NCBI GenBank assembly: GCA_949287095.1
Contig: CASEFA010000004.1
Location: forward strand, 62,001 to 126,000
Direction: 5' to 3'
Source: an uncultured Bacillota bacterium
Lineage (GTDB): Bacteria > Bacillota > Clostridia > Peptostreptococcales > Anaerovoracaceae
Length of the DNA stretch: 64,000 bases
Shown here piece after piece: positions 54,448 to 63,803 of the stretch. The translations under genes were made by a program, and so were the position numbers. The notes under the pieces were generated by a model. It searched no databases and was not told the DNA's origin. It saw only the letters and a program-made list of their open reading frames with translations. Every line of letters starts with the position of its first letter. The first letter of the stretch is position 1.

Positions 54448-55323
54448 ATGAAACTGAGTATCGGAGAAAAATACATAGAAACTCTTTCGGAAGATGAGTA
54501 TATGGCCGATTACGGGGAACTTGACGACAGGCTGCCCCTTTTGCGCATGGAAGAAAAAGTAAGACACTGCAAGGCTGACGTCTTTGAGAGAACCGTTCAC
54601 GGAACGGTGTGCGTGCCAGCAAGGCATGACGAGGGGGAGAAGTACGCCAGATTTTATATGGATGAGGACAGGCTTCTCTTTATCGGCGGCAAAGAGTGGA
54701 CGGAGGAAGTGGTGAGCAGAATCACGGCGGAAAACACTTTCGGAATAACCACCTGCGCCCAGGCTCTCTTTGCGTTTCTGGACGGCATAATATACGACGA
54801 GGGCGAATATATAGACGAGCTTGAAGAATCTCTGAACGGCTGGGAGAACAGAATGCTGGAATCGGGAGGAGACATACCTGAAGGCTTCGAGGAATACATG
54901 CAGAGGATGAGGCGAAAACTTTTAAAGGACTACAGATATTACGATCAGCTGGGAGACATGGCTCAGACTCTGGCCGAGTCGCCTTGCGAAATTATCGACA
55001 AAAAGGCCGGCAGAATGTACAGGTTTCTTTCGGACAGGATGGACAGGCTGTCTCAGGACGCTCTTAACCTGAGAGAGTATTCCTCCCAGATTTACGATAT
55101 GTATCAGTCCAGGATAAATCTGAGACAGAACAAGATAATGCAGTTCCTGACAGTGATAACGACCATATTCATGCCGCTGACTCTGGTTACGGGCTGGTAC
55201 GGAATGAATTTTGACAGAATGCCGGAGCTTCACTGGCGTTACGGGTACGCCGCGGTGTTAGGACTTTCTGCAGTTCTTTTGCTCATAGAATACATTGTTT
55301 TCAGGCGCAAAAAGTGGATGTAG
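54448..55323 (+). CDS. CorA-family metal ion transporter
   Basis: A 291-aa protein with a soluble N-terminal domain and two C-terminal helices (about 235-285). The CorA signature GMNFD follows the first helix (VTGWYGMNFDRMPELHW), where G-M-N is the pore entrance motif. CorA pentamers import Mg2+ and in related proteins Co2+ or Zn2+. RBS GGGAGG. It has its own position after the etf hairpin. Confidence 0.88.
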   Translation: MKLSIGEKYIETLSEDEYMADYGELDDRLPLLRMEEKVRHCKADVFERTVHGTVCVPARHDEGEKYARFYMDEDRLLFIGGKEWTEEVVSRITAENTFGITTCAQALFAFLDGIIYDEGEYIDELEESLNGWENRMLESGGDIPEGFEEYMQRMRRKLLKDYRYYDQLGDMAQTLAESPCEIIDKKAGRMYRFLSDRMDRLSQDALNLREYSSQIYDMYQSRINLRQNKIMQFLTVITTIFMPLTLVTGWYGMNFDRMPELHWRYGYAAVLGLSAVLLLIEYIVFRRKKWM

Positions 55324-55382
55324 ACGGGTGTTTTTTCTGATATAATATCCATTGCATGAAAAAATGAAAGGAGGACACCCGT

Positions 55383-56744
55383 TTGGGAATCACGTTAAAC
55401 GATGAAAGCAGGGATTTTTACCGTAAGATGGTCATAGTGGGAATTCCTGTGGTACTTCAGAATCTGATAAGCCTTGGACTTAATCTTCTCGACACTCTTA
55501 TGATAGGTATGCTTGGAGAGAAGGAAATCGCAGCCGTAGGAGCGGCAAATCAGGTCTACTTCATTTTCAGTGTGTCTCTGTTCGGACTTTTCAGCGGAGC
55601 GGCGGTTTATACCGCCCAGTACTGGGGAGCGCAGAACCTTCACGGGGTGAGAAAAGTCCTCGGGATAGACTTCATGGTAGGCGGAATATTTTCTCTGCTT
55701 GTGGCTTTTATCGCTTTTTTCTTCGGGGAGAATATAATCGGGCTCTTTTCGGCCGACAGCGAGGTTATAGAACTTGGAGGCAGGTATATAAGAATCGCTT
55801 GCATGTCGTACTTTTTCACGGCGATATCCACATCCATATCATATAATTCCAGAGCCATTCAGAATCTGGCCATACCTACGACAATCAACGCTCTTGCCCT
55901 CTGCGTAAACGCGGTGCTGAACTATATCCTCATATTCGGCAAGGCGGGGGCTCCGGCCCTGGGCGTAGAGGGAGCGGCAATCGCAACTCTCATCGCCAGA
56001 ATATTTGAGTTTACCGCTCTGATTCTGTTCATCAATTTAAGCAAAAATCATCCGTTCAGGTCCAGCCCTAAGGAGCTTTTCGGGTTCGGTCTCGATCTCT
56101 TTAAAAAGGTTATGAAGACGGCGGTGCCGGTCATATTTACGGAGGGCGGCTGGGCCCTGTCCGTAGCGGTAATCTTTGCTATATACGGAAGGCTTGGAAC
56201 GTCGGCCCTTGCGGTAATTCAGGTTACCAACGTTGCAACCGATCTTCTTCAGTCCATATACTTCGGAGTGGGAAACGCCACTGCAATGCTCATAGGAGAA
56301 AAGCTGGGACAGAGAAAGGTGGAGGACGCCTACCACAGCGGAAAGCTGGCGGTGCGCACCGTCTGGGTTCTCAACGTGGTAATGACCCTTGCAATGCTCG
56401 CTCTCGCAAAGCCTATTGCGGGAATTTACGATTTCGCTCCGGATACCGAATCCCTGCTCGTATCCTCTCTCATGGCCATGGGACTTATGATCACGCCTAA
56501 GATGCTTGGATACATATACATCGTGGGAATTTTAAGAGCGGGCGGAGATACCGTGTTCAGCATGATAATAGACCTTGCATGCAATATCATCGTTATGATT
56601 CCTGCGGCAGCCCTTGCCGTTATGGTTTTAGGCGTAGACCTTCCTTTTGCAATCATAATGGTGGAGCTTTCCGGAAATCTGGTGAGATACTTCATCTGCA
56701 TGCCGAGATATAAGAGCAGAAAATGGATAAATATAGTGGCGTAG
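55383..56744 (+). CDS. MATE-family efflux transporter (second copy, TTG start)
   Basis: A 453-aa, 12-helix MATE transporter: NLISLGLNLLDTLMIGMLGEKEIAAVGAANQVYFIF near residue 20, LFGLFSGAAVYTAQYWGAQN near 65 and GVGNATAMLIGEKLGQRKVEDA in the second half. Start TTG 55383 is chosen because AAGGAGG (55370-55376) lies just upstream and the next in-frame ATG is 44 bases further on, inside the conserved region. Paralogue of the gene at 47.1 kb. Confidence 0.87.
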   Translation: MGITLNDESRDFYRKMVIVGIPVVLQNLISLGLNLLDTLMIGMLGEKEIAAVGAANQVYFIFSVSLFGLFSGAAVYTAQYWGAQNLHGVRKVLGIDFMVGGIFSLLVAFIAFFFGENIIGLFSADSEVIELGGRYIRIACMSYFFTAISTSISYNSRAIQNLAIPTTINALALCVNAVLNYILIFGKAGAPALGVEGAAIATLIARIFEFTALILFINLSKNHPFRSSPKELFGFGLDLFKKVMKTAVPVIFTEGGWALSVAVIFAIYGRLGTSALAVIQVTNVATDLLQSIYFGVGNATAMLIGEKLGQRKVEDAYHSGKLAVRTVWVLNVVMTLAMLALAKPIAGIYDFAPDTESLLVSSLMAMGLMITPKMLGYIYIVGILRAGGDTVFSMIIDLACNIIVMIPAAALAVMVLGVDLPFAIIMVELSGNLVRYFICMPRYKSRKWINIVA

Positions 56745-56779
56745 AAATATGCCCTGAGCGATAAGAAAAGCCCGGTTTT

Positions 56780-57376
56780 TTAACCGAGCTTTTCTGCTTC
56801 TTTCAGGATGTGATCGATGGGAAATCCCACCACGGTGTTGAAATCCCCTGCGTACTTTTCTATGTATCTGCCGAATATGCCCTGAATGGCGTAGGCGCCG
56901 GCTTTGTCGTAAGGCTCGTCGGTGTCCAGGTATTCTTCTATTTCTTCGTCCGTCATGGCTCTGACAAAGACTTCGGTTACGTCAAGGAGGACTCTTCTCT
57001 TCGGCTGACTCGGGACGATGAGGGCAGAGCCCGTTGCAACCTGATGAGAGGTTCCGCTGATAGCCTTTATCATGCGGCGGGCGTCGTCTCTGTCTGAAGG
57101 CTTACCCATTATTCCGAAGCCGTCCTTATAAACAACCGTGTCAGCTGCGATTATGAGAGGCGCGTTTTCTGCATCCGGAGCGCCGTTTTCCCCGAGATAT
57201 TCCTTTTCCACAGCCAGGGCTTTTTTCAGGGAGAGGAACATTACCGCATCTTTCATGGAGATGCCTTCAGGAAGAGTCTCGTCCACGTCCGCCGGTTTTA
57301 TTACAGGGTCAAAACCGCAGTTTTTCATCATTTCTATGCGCCTCGGTGAAGAAGAGGCCAGTATAACATTTCTCAT
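56780..57376 (-). CDS. maf: Maf-family nucleoside triphosphate pyrophosphatase
   Basis: A 198-aa house-cleaning enzyme that removes non-canonical or modified nucleotides (dTTP/UTP type or related). ILASSSPRRIEMMKNCG at the start is the Maf substrate-binding signature; IIAADTVVYKDG near residue 72 holds the metal-binding Asp; YAIQGIFGRYIEKYAGDFNTVVGFPI near 165 is conserved. It overlaps the upstream kinase gene by 4 bp, so the two are co-translated. Confidence 0.93.
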   Translation of the reverse strand: MRNVILASSSPRRIEMMKNCGFDPVIKPADVDETLPEGISMKDAVMFLSLKKALAVEKEYLGENGAPDAENAPLIIAADTVVYKDGFGIMGKPSDRDDARRMIKAISGTSHQVATGSALIVPSQPKRRVLLDVTEVFVRAMTDEEIEEYLDTDEPYDKAGAYAIQGIFGRYIEKYAGDFNTVVGFPIDHILKEAEKLG

Positions 57377-58506
57377 ATGTAAAAAATCCTTTCTATGATC
57401 ACACAGACAACTATGGGAACAAACAGCACGGTAAGCGCACCGGCAGCCGTCTTAAGACCGTTATGTCTTCCGGAATCACGGGACGGGAACTTTTCCCTGA
57501 TTCCCATGAAATTGCCCAGATAGACGATGGTAAGAAACAGGGCAAAGAACATGCATATTCGGTTCAGCCACAGCTGAGAACCGTAAAGGACGGATCCTGT
57601 CTCGCGATCGGTGTAATCCGTGTTGAGACAACTCCAGCCGAGAAGCAGATATCCTGCAGCAGCCATCACGCGGACGTATATCTCTTTCGCGTCAAGTCCG
57701 GGAAGCAGGTACTTTGACCGGCGGGGTTTTTTCTTATAATAAAACTGTCCGGAGGAAGAAGCCTCGTCTGACGGATTCCCCTCCCTTTCGGGATGCATCA
57801 TCAGGCTTACGGCGCGGGACATTTCGTCTGCAGTGTGATATCTGTTTTCGGGATCCATTGCCGTCGCCTTTTCCACCACGGAGGCGAAAGGGCCTTTAAC
57901 CGTTTTTTCAATGGGGAGCCTTCCTGTAAGCATTTCGTTAAGGAGAACCCCCAGTGCGTATATGTCCGTTTCGGGGCCGGATCTGCAAAAGCCGTACTGC
58001 TCCGGTGCGGCGTAGCCCTGAGTTCCCATGAGGGTGGTGTCCCGGTTCTTTTCCGGAGTGAACCTGCTGGCAGCGTCAAAGTCAATGAGCCTGATGGTAC
58101 CGTCTTTACCGATAATGATATTGGACGGCTTGATGTCCCGATGGATCACGGGCGGATTCATGGCATGAAGAATACTCAGGGCATCGCAGAGAAAGTATAT
58201 GACGCTGGCAGCTTCTTCAGGCTTCAGGGTGCGTTTTTTCATTATCCTGGAAAGAGCGGTTCCGTTTATGTGCTCCTCTATTACGATAACCTGCTCCTCG
58301 TCGGGAAACACAGCTTCGACTTTGGCGATTCCCGGAATTTCAGCCTTTGACAGAGCGTCGTATACGTCTGCAACATCCTTTGACAGAATCTTTTTCACGT
58401 GGATCGTATCGTCCCTCATGTCCTTTACGAGAAAAACCTTCCCTTTATCGTCGAGGGACGAGAGCTCCTCAAAGAACGAAAGCTCCAGTTCGTGTTCGGG
58501 TTTCAT
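57373..58506 (-). CDS. Membrane-bound Ser/Thr protein kinase
   Basis: A 377-aa protein. Kinase domain about 8-250: invariant Lys in IHVKKIL, catalytic loop HRDIKPSN near residue 125, metal loop DFD in place of DFG, and GTQGYAAPEQYG in the activation segment. The ATP-binding Gly loop is poorly conserved (LSSLDDKGKVFLVKD). Three C-terminal hydrophobic segments (about 290-375) anchor it, kinase side inside. Upstream of maf and divergent from a helix-turn-helix gene. Targets unknown. Confidence 0.85.
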   Translation of the reverse strand: MKPEHELELSFFEELSSLDDKGKVFLVKDMRDDTIHVKKILSKDVADVYDALSKAEIPGIAKVEAVFPDEEQVIVIEEHINGTALSRIMKKRTLKPEEAASVIYFLCDALSILHAMNPPVIHRDIKPSNIIIGKDGTIRLIDFDAASRFTPEKNRDTTLMGTQGYAAPEQYGFCRSGPETDIYALGVLLNEMLTGRLPIEKTVKGPFASVVEKATAMDPENRYHTADEMSRAVSLMMHPEREGNPSDEASSSGQFYYKKKPRRSKYLLPGLDAKEIYVRVMAAAGYLLLGWSCLNTDYTDRETGSVLYGSQLWLNRICMFFALFLTIVYLGNFMGIREKFPSRDSGRHNGLKTAAGALTVLFVPIVVCVIIERIFYI

Positions 58507-58566
58507 GGGCTTCTCCTTGCGTTTAATATGTTAATATTGTACCATGAAAGAGGAGGTAGATAAAGT

Positions 58567-59001
58567 ATGGAAAGAGACACGACGAGAAGCCTTTCGAGGG
58601 TCCTGGAGGAAATCAGGGACTGCAAAGAGGCGGACAGGTTTATAGACGAGCACGCTACCCGCGGCGGTTTTACCGCCTACATAAGCGAGAAGATGGCGGA
58701 CAAAGGGCGCACTCCGGCGGAGGTGAGAGACGCCAGCGGCATAAGCAAAAACTATTTTTACAACATACTGAACGGAGACAGAAAGAATCCTTCCAGGGAC
58801 AGGATAATCGCCATTGCCGTGGGGCTGGGCCTTGATTACGGAGAAACTCAGCGGGCTCTCGAGCTTGCGGGAAAGGCCCCTCTATATCCGAGGAACGTCC
58901 GTGACGTGAAGATTGCCGTCCTTATAAACAAAGGCTGCTGCTCGGTTACGAAGATGAACATGATGCTGGAGGAACAGGGAATAAAGCCGCTGGAGGTGTA
59001 G
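58567..59001 (+). CDS. XRE-like helix-turn-helix protein
   Basis: A 144-aa protein. The centre (about 33-85: ISEKMADKGRTPAEVRDASGISKNYFYNILNGDRKNPSRDRIIAIAVGL) is a Cro/CI-type helix-turn-helix; the C-terminal 45 residues (DVKIAVLINKGCCSVTKMNMMLEEQG) form a small extra helical unit. It is transcribed divergently from the Ser/Thr kinase with 60 bp between, so kinase and DNA-binding protein may form a signalling pair. RBS AGAGGAGG. Confidence 0.75.
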   Translation: MERDTTRSLSRVLEEIRDCKEADRFIDEHATRGGFTAYISEKMADKGRTPAEVRDASGISKNYFYNILNGDRKNPSRDRIIAIAVGLGLDYGETQRALELAGKAPLYPRNVRDVKIAVLINKGCCSVTKMNMMLEEQGIKPLEV

Positions 59002-59036
59002 GATTGATATGCCTGATAGTTGATTGGGAGTATTCC

Positions 59037-59267
59037 GTGGGCCGCTGGTGTACTTATCGGAATCTACCATATGTGGGCCGCCAGGGTCGAAAATTAGCGT
59101 TGTGGCCGACGAAATCTATGCCATTCGGAGAGGTTACGGTCAATATGGCCGAGAAATCGGCTTTGCAAACCTGACGGAAAAGTGAAAATCTCGGCCACAT
59201 GCCGGGATTTTGCTTTTTTTGCAGTAAATTCCCTCGGCCACACAGATGAAAAACAGTGTGGACGGCC
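59037..59267. repeat. Hairpin array E, motif TGTGGCCGA/TCGGCCACA
   Basis: Seven related copies in 231 bp: GTGGGCCGC (59037), TGTGGGCCG (59072), TGTGGCCGA (59101), TATGGCCGAGA (59144), TCTCGGCCACA (59189), TCGGCCACAC (59234) and GTGTGGACGGCC (59256). Stems: TGGCCGAGA/TCTCGGCCA with, inside it, GCCGA-GAAA-TCGGC; and GGCCACAC/GTGTGG(AC)GGCC. No gene seen in 59002-59434. Confidence 0.7.
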
Positions 59268-59348
59268 CAGATGATAAGAAATTAAAAATAAAATCGTGCT
59301 GGCAGCACAACGTTTGGATATGATATCCAGTTAAAATGAAACAGAACG

Positions 59349-59383
59349 ATACCCCCTTGACGATATACATAGGGGGGTATAAT
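59349..59383 (+). promoter_or_regulatory. Promoter embedded in a C-tract/G-tract inverted repeat
   Basis: TTGACG (59357-59362) and TATAAT (59378-59383), spacer only 15 bp. ATACCCCC (59349-59356) and GGGGGGTAT (59372-59380) flank and overlap the hexamers as an inverted repeat. C/G-tract palindromes ending in TAT or ATA are typical of CsoR/FrmR-family operators; assignment to that family is inference. Confidence 0.6.
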
Positions 59384-59434
59384 GTGATGGACGGCGTAAC
59401 AGCCGATTATATTCGTGGAAAGGACGTTGTGTAA

Positions 59435-59803
59435 ATGAAAACAGCTAAACTTGTAATTGGAATAGTGTCTATCGTTTTATTCATCTTTATCGCATTTCAG
59501 TCCTGTGCAGCGGGAATGAGCAACGCGCTTGAAGCTAACGGTGAGATGAGCGGAACTGCAGGACTCCTCACAGGCATACTGATGATGGTTGCGGGAATAA
59601 TAGGAATTGCGACGAGAAACGGTAAAAGGGGCGGAGCGTATACTGCGGGAGGTTTTTACATCGCAGCAGCCGCAATCGGATTTTTCAATGCGGGAAGCTA
59701 CGGAGACCTGAAAATATGGGCAGTGATTTCACTGATATTCGGAATCGTGTTTATAGCCGGAACCATGAAAGGAAAGAGAGGAGAAGACGGAGATGAAAAG
59801 TAG
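59435..59803 (+). CDS. Small four-helix membrane protein
   Basis: A 122-aa protein with four likely membrane helices (about 4-28, 43-60, 69-86, 90-108) and a charged C-terminal tail. The first helix ends FQSCAAG. I do not know a function; proteins of this look often precede secreted DUF4352-like lipoproteins, as here. Overlaps the next gene by 11 bp. Controlled by the G/C-tract promoter upstream. Confidence 0.75.
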   Translation: MKTAKLVIGIVSIVLFIFIAFQSCAAGMSNALEANGEMSGTAGLLTGILMMVAGIIGIATRNGKRGGAYTAGGFYIAAAAIGFFNAGSYGDLKIWAVISLIFGIVFIAGTMKGKRGEDGDEK

Positions 59804-60344
59804 AAAATTACTCGCGCTGCTGATGACGATGATGATGATAGCAGTTACAGGAGTCTTTGTAGCGGGCTGCAGCTCGGATACTTCATCGGGAGAAGACGGA
59901 AACGCAGGAGGAGAAGCTTCTGAATCCGAAGCCGAGGAAAAGTCTGAATACGGCGTCGGTGAGACGGCGACAGTAAACGATGTGGATATTACACTCGTGG
60001 GAGCTGTAGAAAGCGCGGGAGATGACTTTTTTACTCCGGCAGAGGGAAACAAGTTCGAGATTCTGGAGTTTGAGATTGCCAACAACTCAGACGAAGAGGT
60101 TTCAGTGAGCTCCATAATGTGTTTCGAGGCGTACTGCGACGATTATTCCATAGATGAAAGCTTTGACGGCGAACTGACATCTGAAGCTGAGGGAAAAAAC
60201 ACTCTCGACGGGACGGTGGCCGCAGGGAAGAAGATGAACGGAATTATAGCCTACGAGGTACCTGCAGACTTTGAGAGACTCGAGGTAGATGTCAACCTTG
60301 ACGTATGGTCAGACGAAGCTGCAAAATTCGTGGTGACTCAGTAG
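59793..60344 (+). CDS. DUF4352/DUF5067-like lipoprotein
   Basis: A 183-aa lipoprotein: signal peptide to Cys26 (GVFVAGC), an acidic Ser/Glu-rich linker (about 28-52), then an immunoglobulin-like beta domain beginning GETATVNDVDITLVGAVES with EGNKFEILEFEIANNSDEEVSVS, the pattern of DUF4352-type extracellular domains. Function unknown; co-translated with the membrane protein upstream. Confidence 0.75.
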   Translation: MKSRKLLALLMTMMMIAVTGVFVAGCSSDTSSGEDGNAGGEASESEAEEKSEYGVGETATVNDVDITLVGAVESAGDDFFTPAEGNKFEILEFEIANNSDEEVSVSSIMCFEAYCDDYSIDESFDGELTSEAEGKNTLDGTVAAGKKMNGIIAYEVPADFERLEVDVNLDVWSDEAAKFVVTQ

Positions 60345-60408
60345 AACTTTAAAAAATAAGGGGATTGAAATAAATTTCCTGTTCAATTAAAATAAGCGTT
60401 TCCGACCC

Positions 60409-60437
60409 TTGAAAACGGGCTGAAAATGGTTTAAAAT
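60409..60437 (+). promoter_or_regulatory. Promoter of guaB
   Basis: TTGAAA (60409-60414), 17-bp spacer, TAAAAT (60432-60437). Confidence 0.65.
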
Positions 60438-60449
60438 ATGGAAAACGAA

Positions 60450-60479
60450 GGACGGTAAGGAGAGATTGCCGTCCTTTTT
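60450..60479 (+). terminator. Terminator-like hairpin in the guaB leader
   Basis: 9-bp stem GGACGGTAA/TTGCCGTCC with a 7-base loop and five T. It starts about 6 bases after the predicted transcription start and ends 30 bp ahead of guaB. Confidence 0.7.
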
Positions 60480-60509
60480 CGTAACGGTATTTCAGGAAGG
60501 AGAAAATAA

Positions 60510-62018
60510 ATGGCCCAGTACATCAACGAACCGTCCAGAACTTTTAACGAATATCTTCTGGTTCCCGGTTACACATCTAAAGAATGCAGGGTTGAAAACG
60601 TCAGCCTTAAGACTCCGGTCGTAAAGTTTAAGAAAGGCGAGGAACCTGCGCTCTCAGCTAATATTCCACTTGTTTCCGCAGTTATGCAGGCTGTTTCCAA
60701 CGACACCATGGCAGTGGCTCTTGCAAAGGAAGGTGGAATTTCTTTTATCTTCGGATCCCAGACCATAGAGAATCAGGCTAAGATGATAAAGAAGGTAAAG
60801 GCATATAAGGCCGGATTTGTAAAGAGCGACAGCAATTTAAGACCTGATCAGACTCTGGCAGATGTACTGGAGCTTAAGGCGAGAAGAGGCCATTCCACTA
60901 TCGCCATAACAGAAGACGGAACGGCTGAAGGAAAGATAGTCGGTCTCGTCACCAGCCGCGACTACAGAGTGAGCCGCATGTCTCCCGACACTAAGATAAG
61001 CGAATTTATGACTCCGTTTGAAAAGCTCATATACGCCAAGGACGGATGCACACTGAGCGAGGCAAACGACGTGCTCTGGGACAATAAGCTCAACGCACTG
61101 CCTATAATCGACGATAATCAGAGACTTACACACTTTGTCTTCAGGAAGGACTACGACAACCACAAGTCCAACCCTAACGAACTTCTCGACTCCCATAAGA
61201 GATACGTAGTGGGAGCAGGGGTAAATACCAGAGACTACGAAGAGAGAATTCCTGCGCTGGTCGAGGCCGGAGCCGACATTCTCTGCATCGACTCCTCCGA
61301 AGGATATTCGGAGTGGCAGAAGGATACCCTTCAGTGGGTACGTGAGCGTTACGGCGACAACGTTAAAATCGGTGCAGGAAACGTTGTCGATGCGGAAGGA
61401 TTCAGATTCCTTGCAGAGGCAGGCGCAGACTTTGTCAAAATCGGCATAGGCGGAGGTTCCATCTGCATAACCAGAGAGCAGAAGGGCATAGGCCGCGGAC
61501 AGGCTTCCGCCGTAATAGAGGTTGCCGCAGCCAGAGACGAATACTATAAAGAAACGGGAATTTACATTCCTATCTGCTCCGACGGCGGAATAGTCTACGA
61601 TTACCACATGACGCTGGCTCTTGCAATGGGAGCGGACTTCATAATGCTGGGAAGATATTTTGCGCGCTTTGACGAATCCCCGACGAACAAACTCAACGTA
61701 AACGGCAACTACGTGAAGGAGTACTGGGGCGAGGGCTCAAGCCGCGCGAGAAACTGGCAGCGCTACGACCTGGGAGGAGACCCGAGAATGAAGTTTGAAG
61801 AGGGCGTGGACTCCTACGTTCCTTACGCGGGACCGCTCCACGACAACGTGAACCTTTCCCTCACCAAGGTCAAGTCAACCATGTGCAACTGCGGAGCCCT
61901 TTCGATTCGCGAGCTTCAGGAGAAGGCAAAGCTGACTCTCGTTTCCGCAACCTCCATAGTTGAAGGCGGAGCTCACGACGTAATTCTCCGCGATACCAGC
62001 CAGAACGTAATCAGATAG
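60510..62018 (+). CDS. guaB: IMP dehydrogenase
   Basis: A 502-aa enzyme that oxidises IMP to XMP with NAD+, the committed step of GMP synthesis. TIM barrel interrupted by a CBS pair (about 110-225). IMP-site elements: [23 protein letters not shown] near 55, [16 protein letters not shown] near 310 with the catalytic Cys near residue 317, and ICSDGGI near 350. RBS GAAGGAG. Co-directional with guaA, 15 bp downstream; its leader holds a hairpin that may attenuate expression. Confidence 0.93.
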   Translation: MAQYINEPSRTFNEYLLVPGYTSKECRVENVSLKTPVVKFKKGEEPALSANIPLVSAVMQAVSNDTMAVALAKEGGISFIFGSQTIENQAKMIKKVKAYKAGFVKSDSNLRPDQTLADVLELKARRGHSTIAITEDGTAEGKIVGLVTSRDYRVSRMSPDTKISEFMTPFEKLIYAKDGCTLSEANDVLWDNKLNALPIIDDNQRLTHFVFRKDYDNHKSNPNELLDSHKRYVVGAGVNTRDYEERIPALVEAGADILCIDSSEGYSEWQKDTLQWVRERYGDNVKIGAGNVVDAEGFRFLAEAGADFVKIGIGGGSICITREQKGIGRGQASAVIEVAAARDEYYKETGIYIPICSDGGIVYDYHMTLALAMGADFIMLGRYFARFDESPTNKLNVNGNYVKEYWGEGSSRARNWQRYDLGGDPRMKFEEGVDSYVPYAGPLHDNVNLSLTKVKSTMCNCGALSIRELQEKAKLTLVSATSIVEGGAHDVILRDTSQNVIR

Positions 62019-62033
62019 CAGGAGAGACTTTTT

Positions 62034-63575
62034 ATGGATAAAGAACTTATCATAGTGCTGGACTTCGGGGGACAGTATAACCAGCTTATAGCAAGACGAG
62101 TGAGAGAAGCCGGCGTTTACTGTGAGGTTCACCCTTATACGATGACCCCGGAAGAGATCCGGCAGATGTCGCCCCGCGGCATTATCCTGACCGGCGGCCC
62201 TAACAGCGTGTACAATCCTGAATCTCCTCACACGAGCAGGGCGCTTTTCGAAATGGGAATCCCGGTTCTCGGAATATGCTACGGCGCTCAGCTTATGGCA
62301 TACACCTTAGGGGGCAAAGTCAGCACGGCTCCTGTAAGCGAATACGGAAAGACGGAGGTCGACATAGACGACAAAGACTGCATCTTCAAAGATGTAAGCG
62401 ACAGAACCGTAGCTTGGATGAGCCATACGGACTACATAGAGGAGATGCCTGAAGGCTTTGCCAGAACGGCACACACTCCCGTATGCCCAGTGGCCGCCAT
62501 GGAAAACCGCGAGGCAGGGCTTTACGCCGTTCAGTTTCACCCGGAGGTTACCCATTCGGAAGAAGGGTTTAAGATGCTCTCAAACTTCGTCTACGGACCG
62601 TGCGGATGCAGGGGAGACTGGAAGATGGATTCTTTCGTTGAGGAGACCATAGAGAGTATTCGCAGAAAGGTCGGAGACGGCAAGGTACTCTGCGCACTTT
62701 CCGGAGGGGTCGATTCTTCGGTGGCGGCGGTCCTCATGTCAAAAGCCGTAGGAAAGCAGCTGACATGCGTTTTTGTCGACCACGGACTTCTCAGAAAGAA
62801 CGAGGGTGACGAGGTCGAAGCCGTTTTCGGACCGGAAGGAGATTACGATCTTAACTTTATCAGGGTAAACGCCCAGCAGCGTTTCTACGACAGGCTCAAA
62901 GGTATTACTGAGCCCGAGGAGAAGAGAAAGATAATAGGCGAAGAGTTCATACGGGTTTTCGAGGAAGAGGCGAAGAAGATAGGAGCCGTGGATTTCCTCG
63001 TTCAGGGAACCATATATCCCGACGTCATCGAAAGCGGGCTTGGAAAATCCGCGGTTATAAAGTCTCACCATAACGTGGGAGGTCTCCCCGACTACGTTGA
63101 CTTCAAGGAAATTATAGAGCCTCTCAGGATGCTCTTTAAGGACGAAGTGAGAAAGGCGGGGCTGGAGCTTGGCATCCCTGAATATCTGGTATTCCGCCAG
63201 CCGTTCCCGGGGCCGGGCCTCGGAGTGAGAATAGTGGGCGAAGTCACCGCGGAGAAGGTTAAAATCGTTCAGGACGCCGATGCAATCTACCGGGAGGAGA
63301 TAGCAAAGGCAGGCCTCGACAAGAAGATAAACCAGTATTTCGCGGCTCTCACCAACATGCGCTCGGTGGGAGTTATGGGCGATTTCAGAACCTACGACTA
63401 TGCCGTCGCACTGCGGGCCGTGACCACGTCCGACTTCATGACCGCCGAGGCGGCAAAGCTGCCATGGGACGTTCTGGAGACGGTGACGAGCCGCATCGTC
63501 AACGAGGTAGAACACGTGAACAGAGTGTTCTACGACTGCACCGGAAAACCGCCGGGAACGATAGAGTTTGAGTAA
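62034..63575 (+). CDS. guaA: GMP synthase (glutamine-hydrolysing)
   Basis: A 513-aa enzyme that aminates XMP to GMP. Glutaminase domain about 1-190 with Cys82 in [12 protein letters not shown] and the HPE motif in [15 protein letters not shown]-pyrophosphatase domain with [13 protein letters not shown] near 222 and [14 protein letters not shown]-terminal dimer domain ending PPGTIEFE, the usual last residues. Complete. The guaA 3' end is a known integration site for mobile elements in other Bacillota. Confidence 0.97.
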   Translation: MDKELIIVLDFGGQYNQLIARRVREAGVYCEVHPYTMTPEEIRQMSPRGIILTGGPNSVYNPESPHTSRALFEMGIPVLGICYGAQLMAYTLGGKVSTAPVSEYGKTEVDIDDKDCIFKDVSDRTVAWMSHTDYIEEMPEGFARTAHTPVCPVAAMENREAGLYAVQFHPEVTHSEEGFKMLSNFVYGPCGCRGDWKMDSFVEETIESIRRKVGDGKVLCALSGGVDSSVAAVLMSKAVGKQLTCVFVDHGLLRKNEGDEVEAVFGPEGDYDLNFIRVNAQQRFYDRLKGITEPEEKRKIIGEEFIRVFEEEAKKIGAVDFLVQGTIYPDVIESGLGKSAVIKSHHNVGGLPDYVDFKEIIEPLRMLFKDEVRKAGLELGIPEYLVFRQPFPGPGLGVRIVGEVTAEKVKIVQDADAIYREEIAKAGLDKKINQYFAALTNMRSVGVMGDFRTYDYAVALRAVTTSDFMTAEAAKLPWDVLETVTSRIVNEVEHVNRVFYDCTGKPPGTIEFE

Positions 63576-63589
63576 AACGAAGTACCGTA

Positions 63590-63612
63590 AAACCCAGTAT
63601 TTATGCGGGTTT
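63590..63612 (+). terminator. Weak hairpin after guaA
   Basis: AAACCC/GGGTTT 6-bp stem with an 11-base loop; no clear T-run. Confidence 0.3.
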
Positions 63613-63641
63613 GCGGCGTTCGGAGAAGTCTTTTGATAACA

Positions 63642-63715
63642 GCCATACAAGAGCCATTATTCTGGCAGCCCGGTGGTTTATGGGTTGCCGAATGATAAAA
63701 GGCGGCTTGTATGGC
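63642..63715 (+). ncRNA. Long structured hairpin, candidate small RNA or mobile-element end
   Basis: Nested stems in 74 bases: GCCATACAAG/CTTGTATGGC (10 bp perfect), ATTATTC/GAATGAT (7 bp, one wobble) and GGCAGCCC/GGGTTGCC (8 bp, one wobble), closing on a 10-base loop. Followed by a strong terminator at 63734-63778. It matches no RNA family I recognise; its transcription is unproven. Confidence 0.4.
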
Positions 63716-63733
63716 GAAAGAAATCCATATTAC

Positions 63734-63778
63734 AAAGCCCTTAGCTGTGGGTAATGATTCCATAGCTAAGGGCTTTTT
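63734..63778. terminator. Strong bidirectional terminator
   Basis: About 17-bp stem whose arms begin AAAGCCCTTAGCTGTGG and CCATAGCTAAGGGCTTT, then a T-run on the plus strand and an A-run on the left, so it can end transcription from both sides. Confidence 0.85.
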
Positions 63779-63803
63779 GTTGTGCATTTACAGGAAGAGA
63801 TAA

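Noticed and set aside
63642..63715. 6S RNA
   Set aside because: Too short, and the stem lacks the large central bubble that mimics an open promoter.
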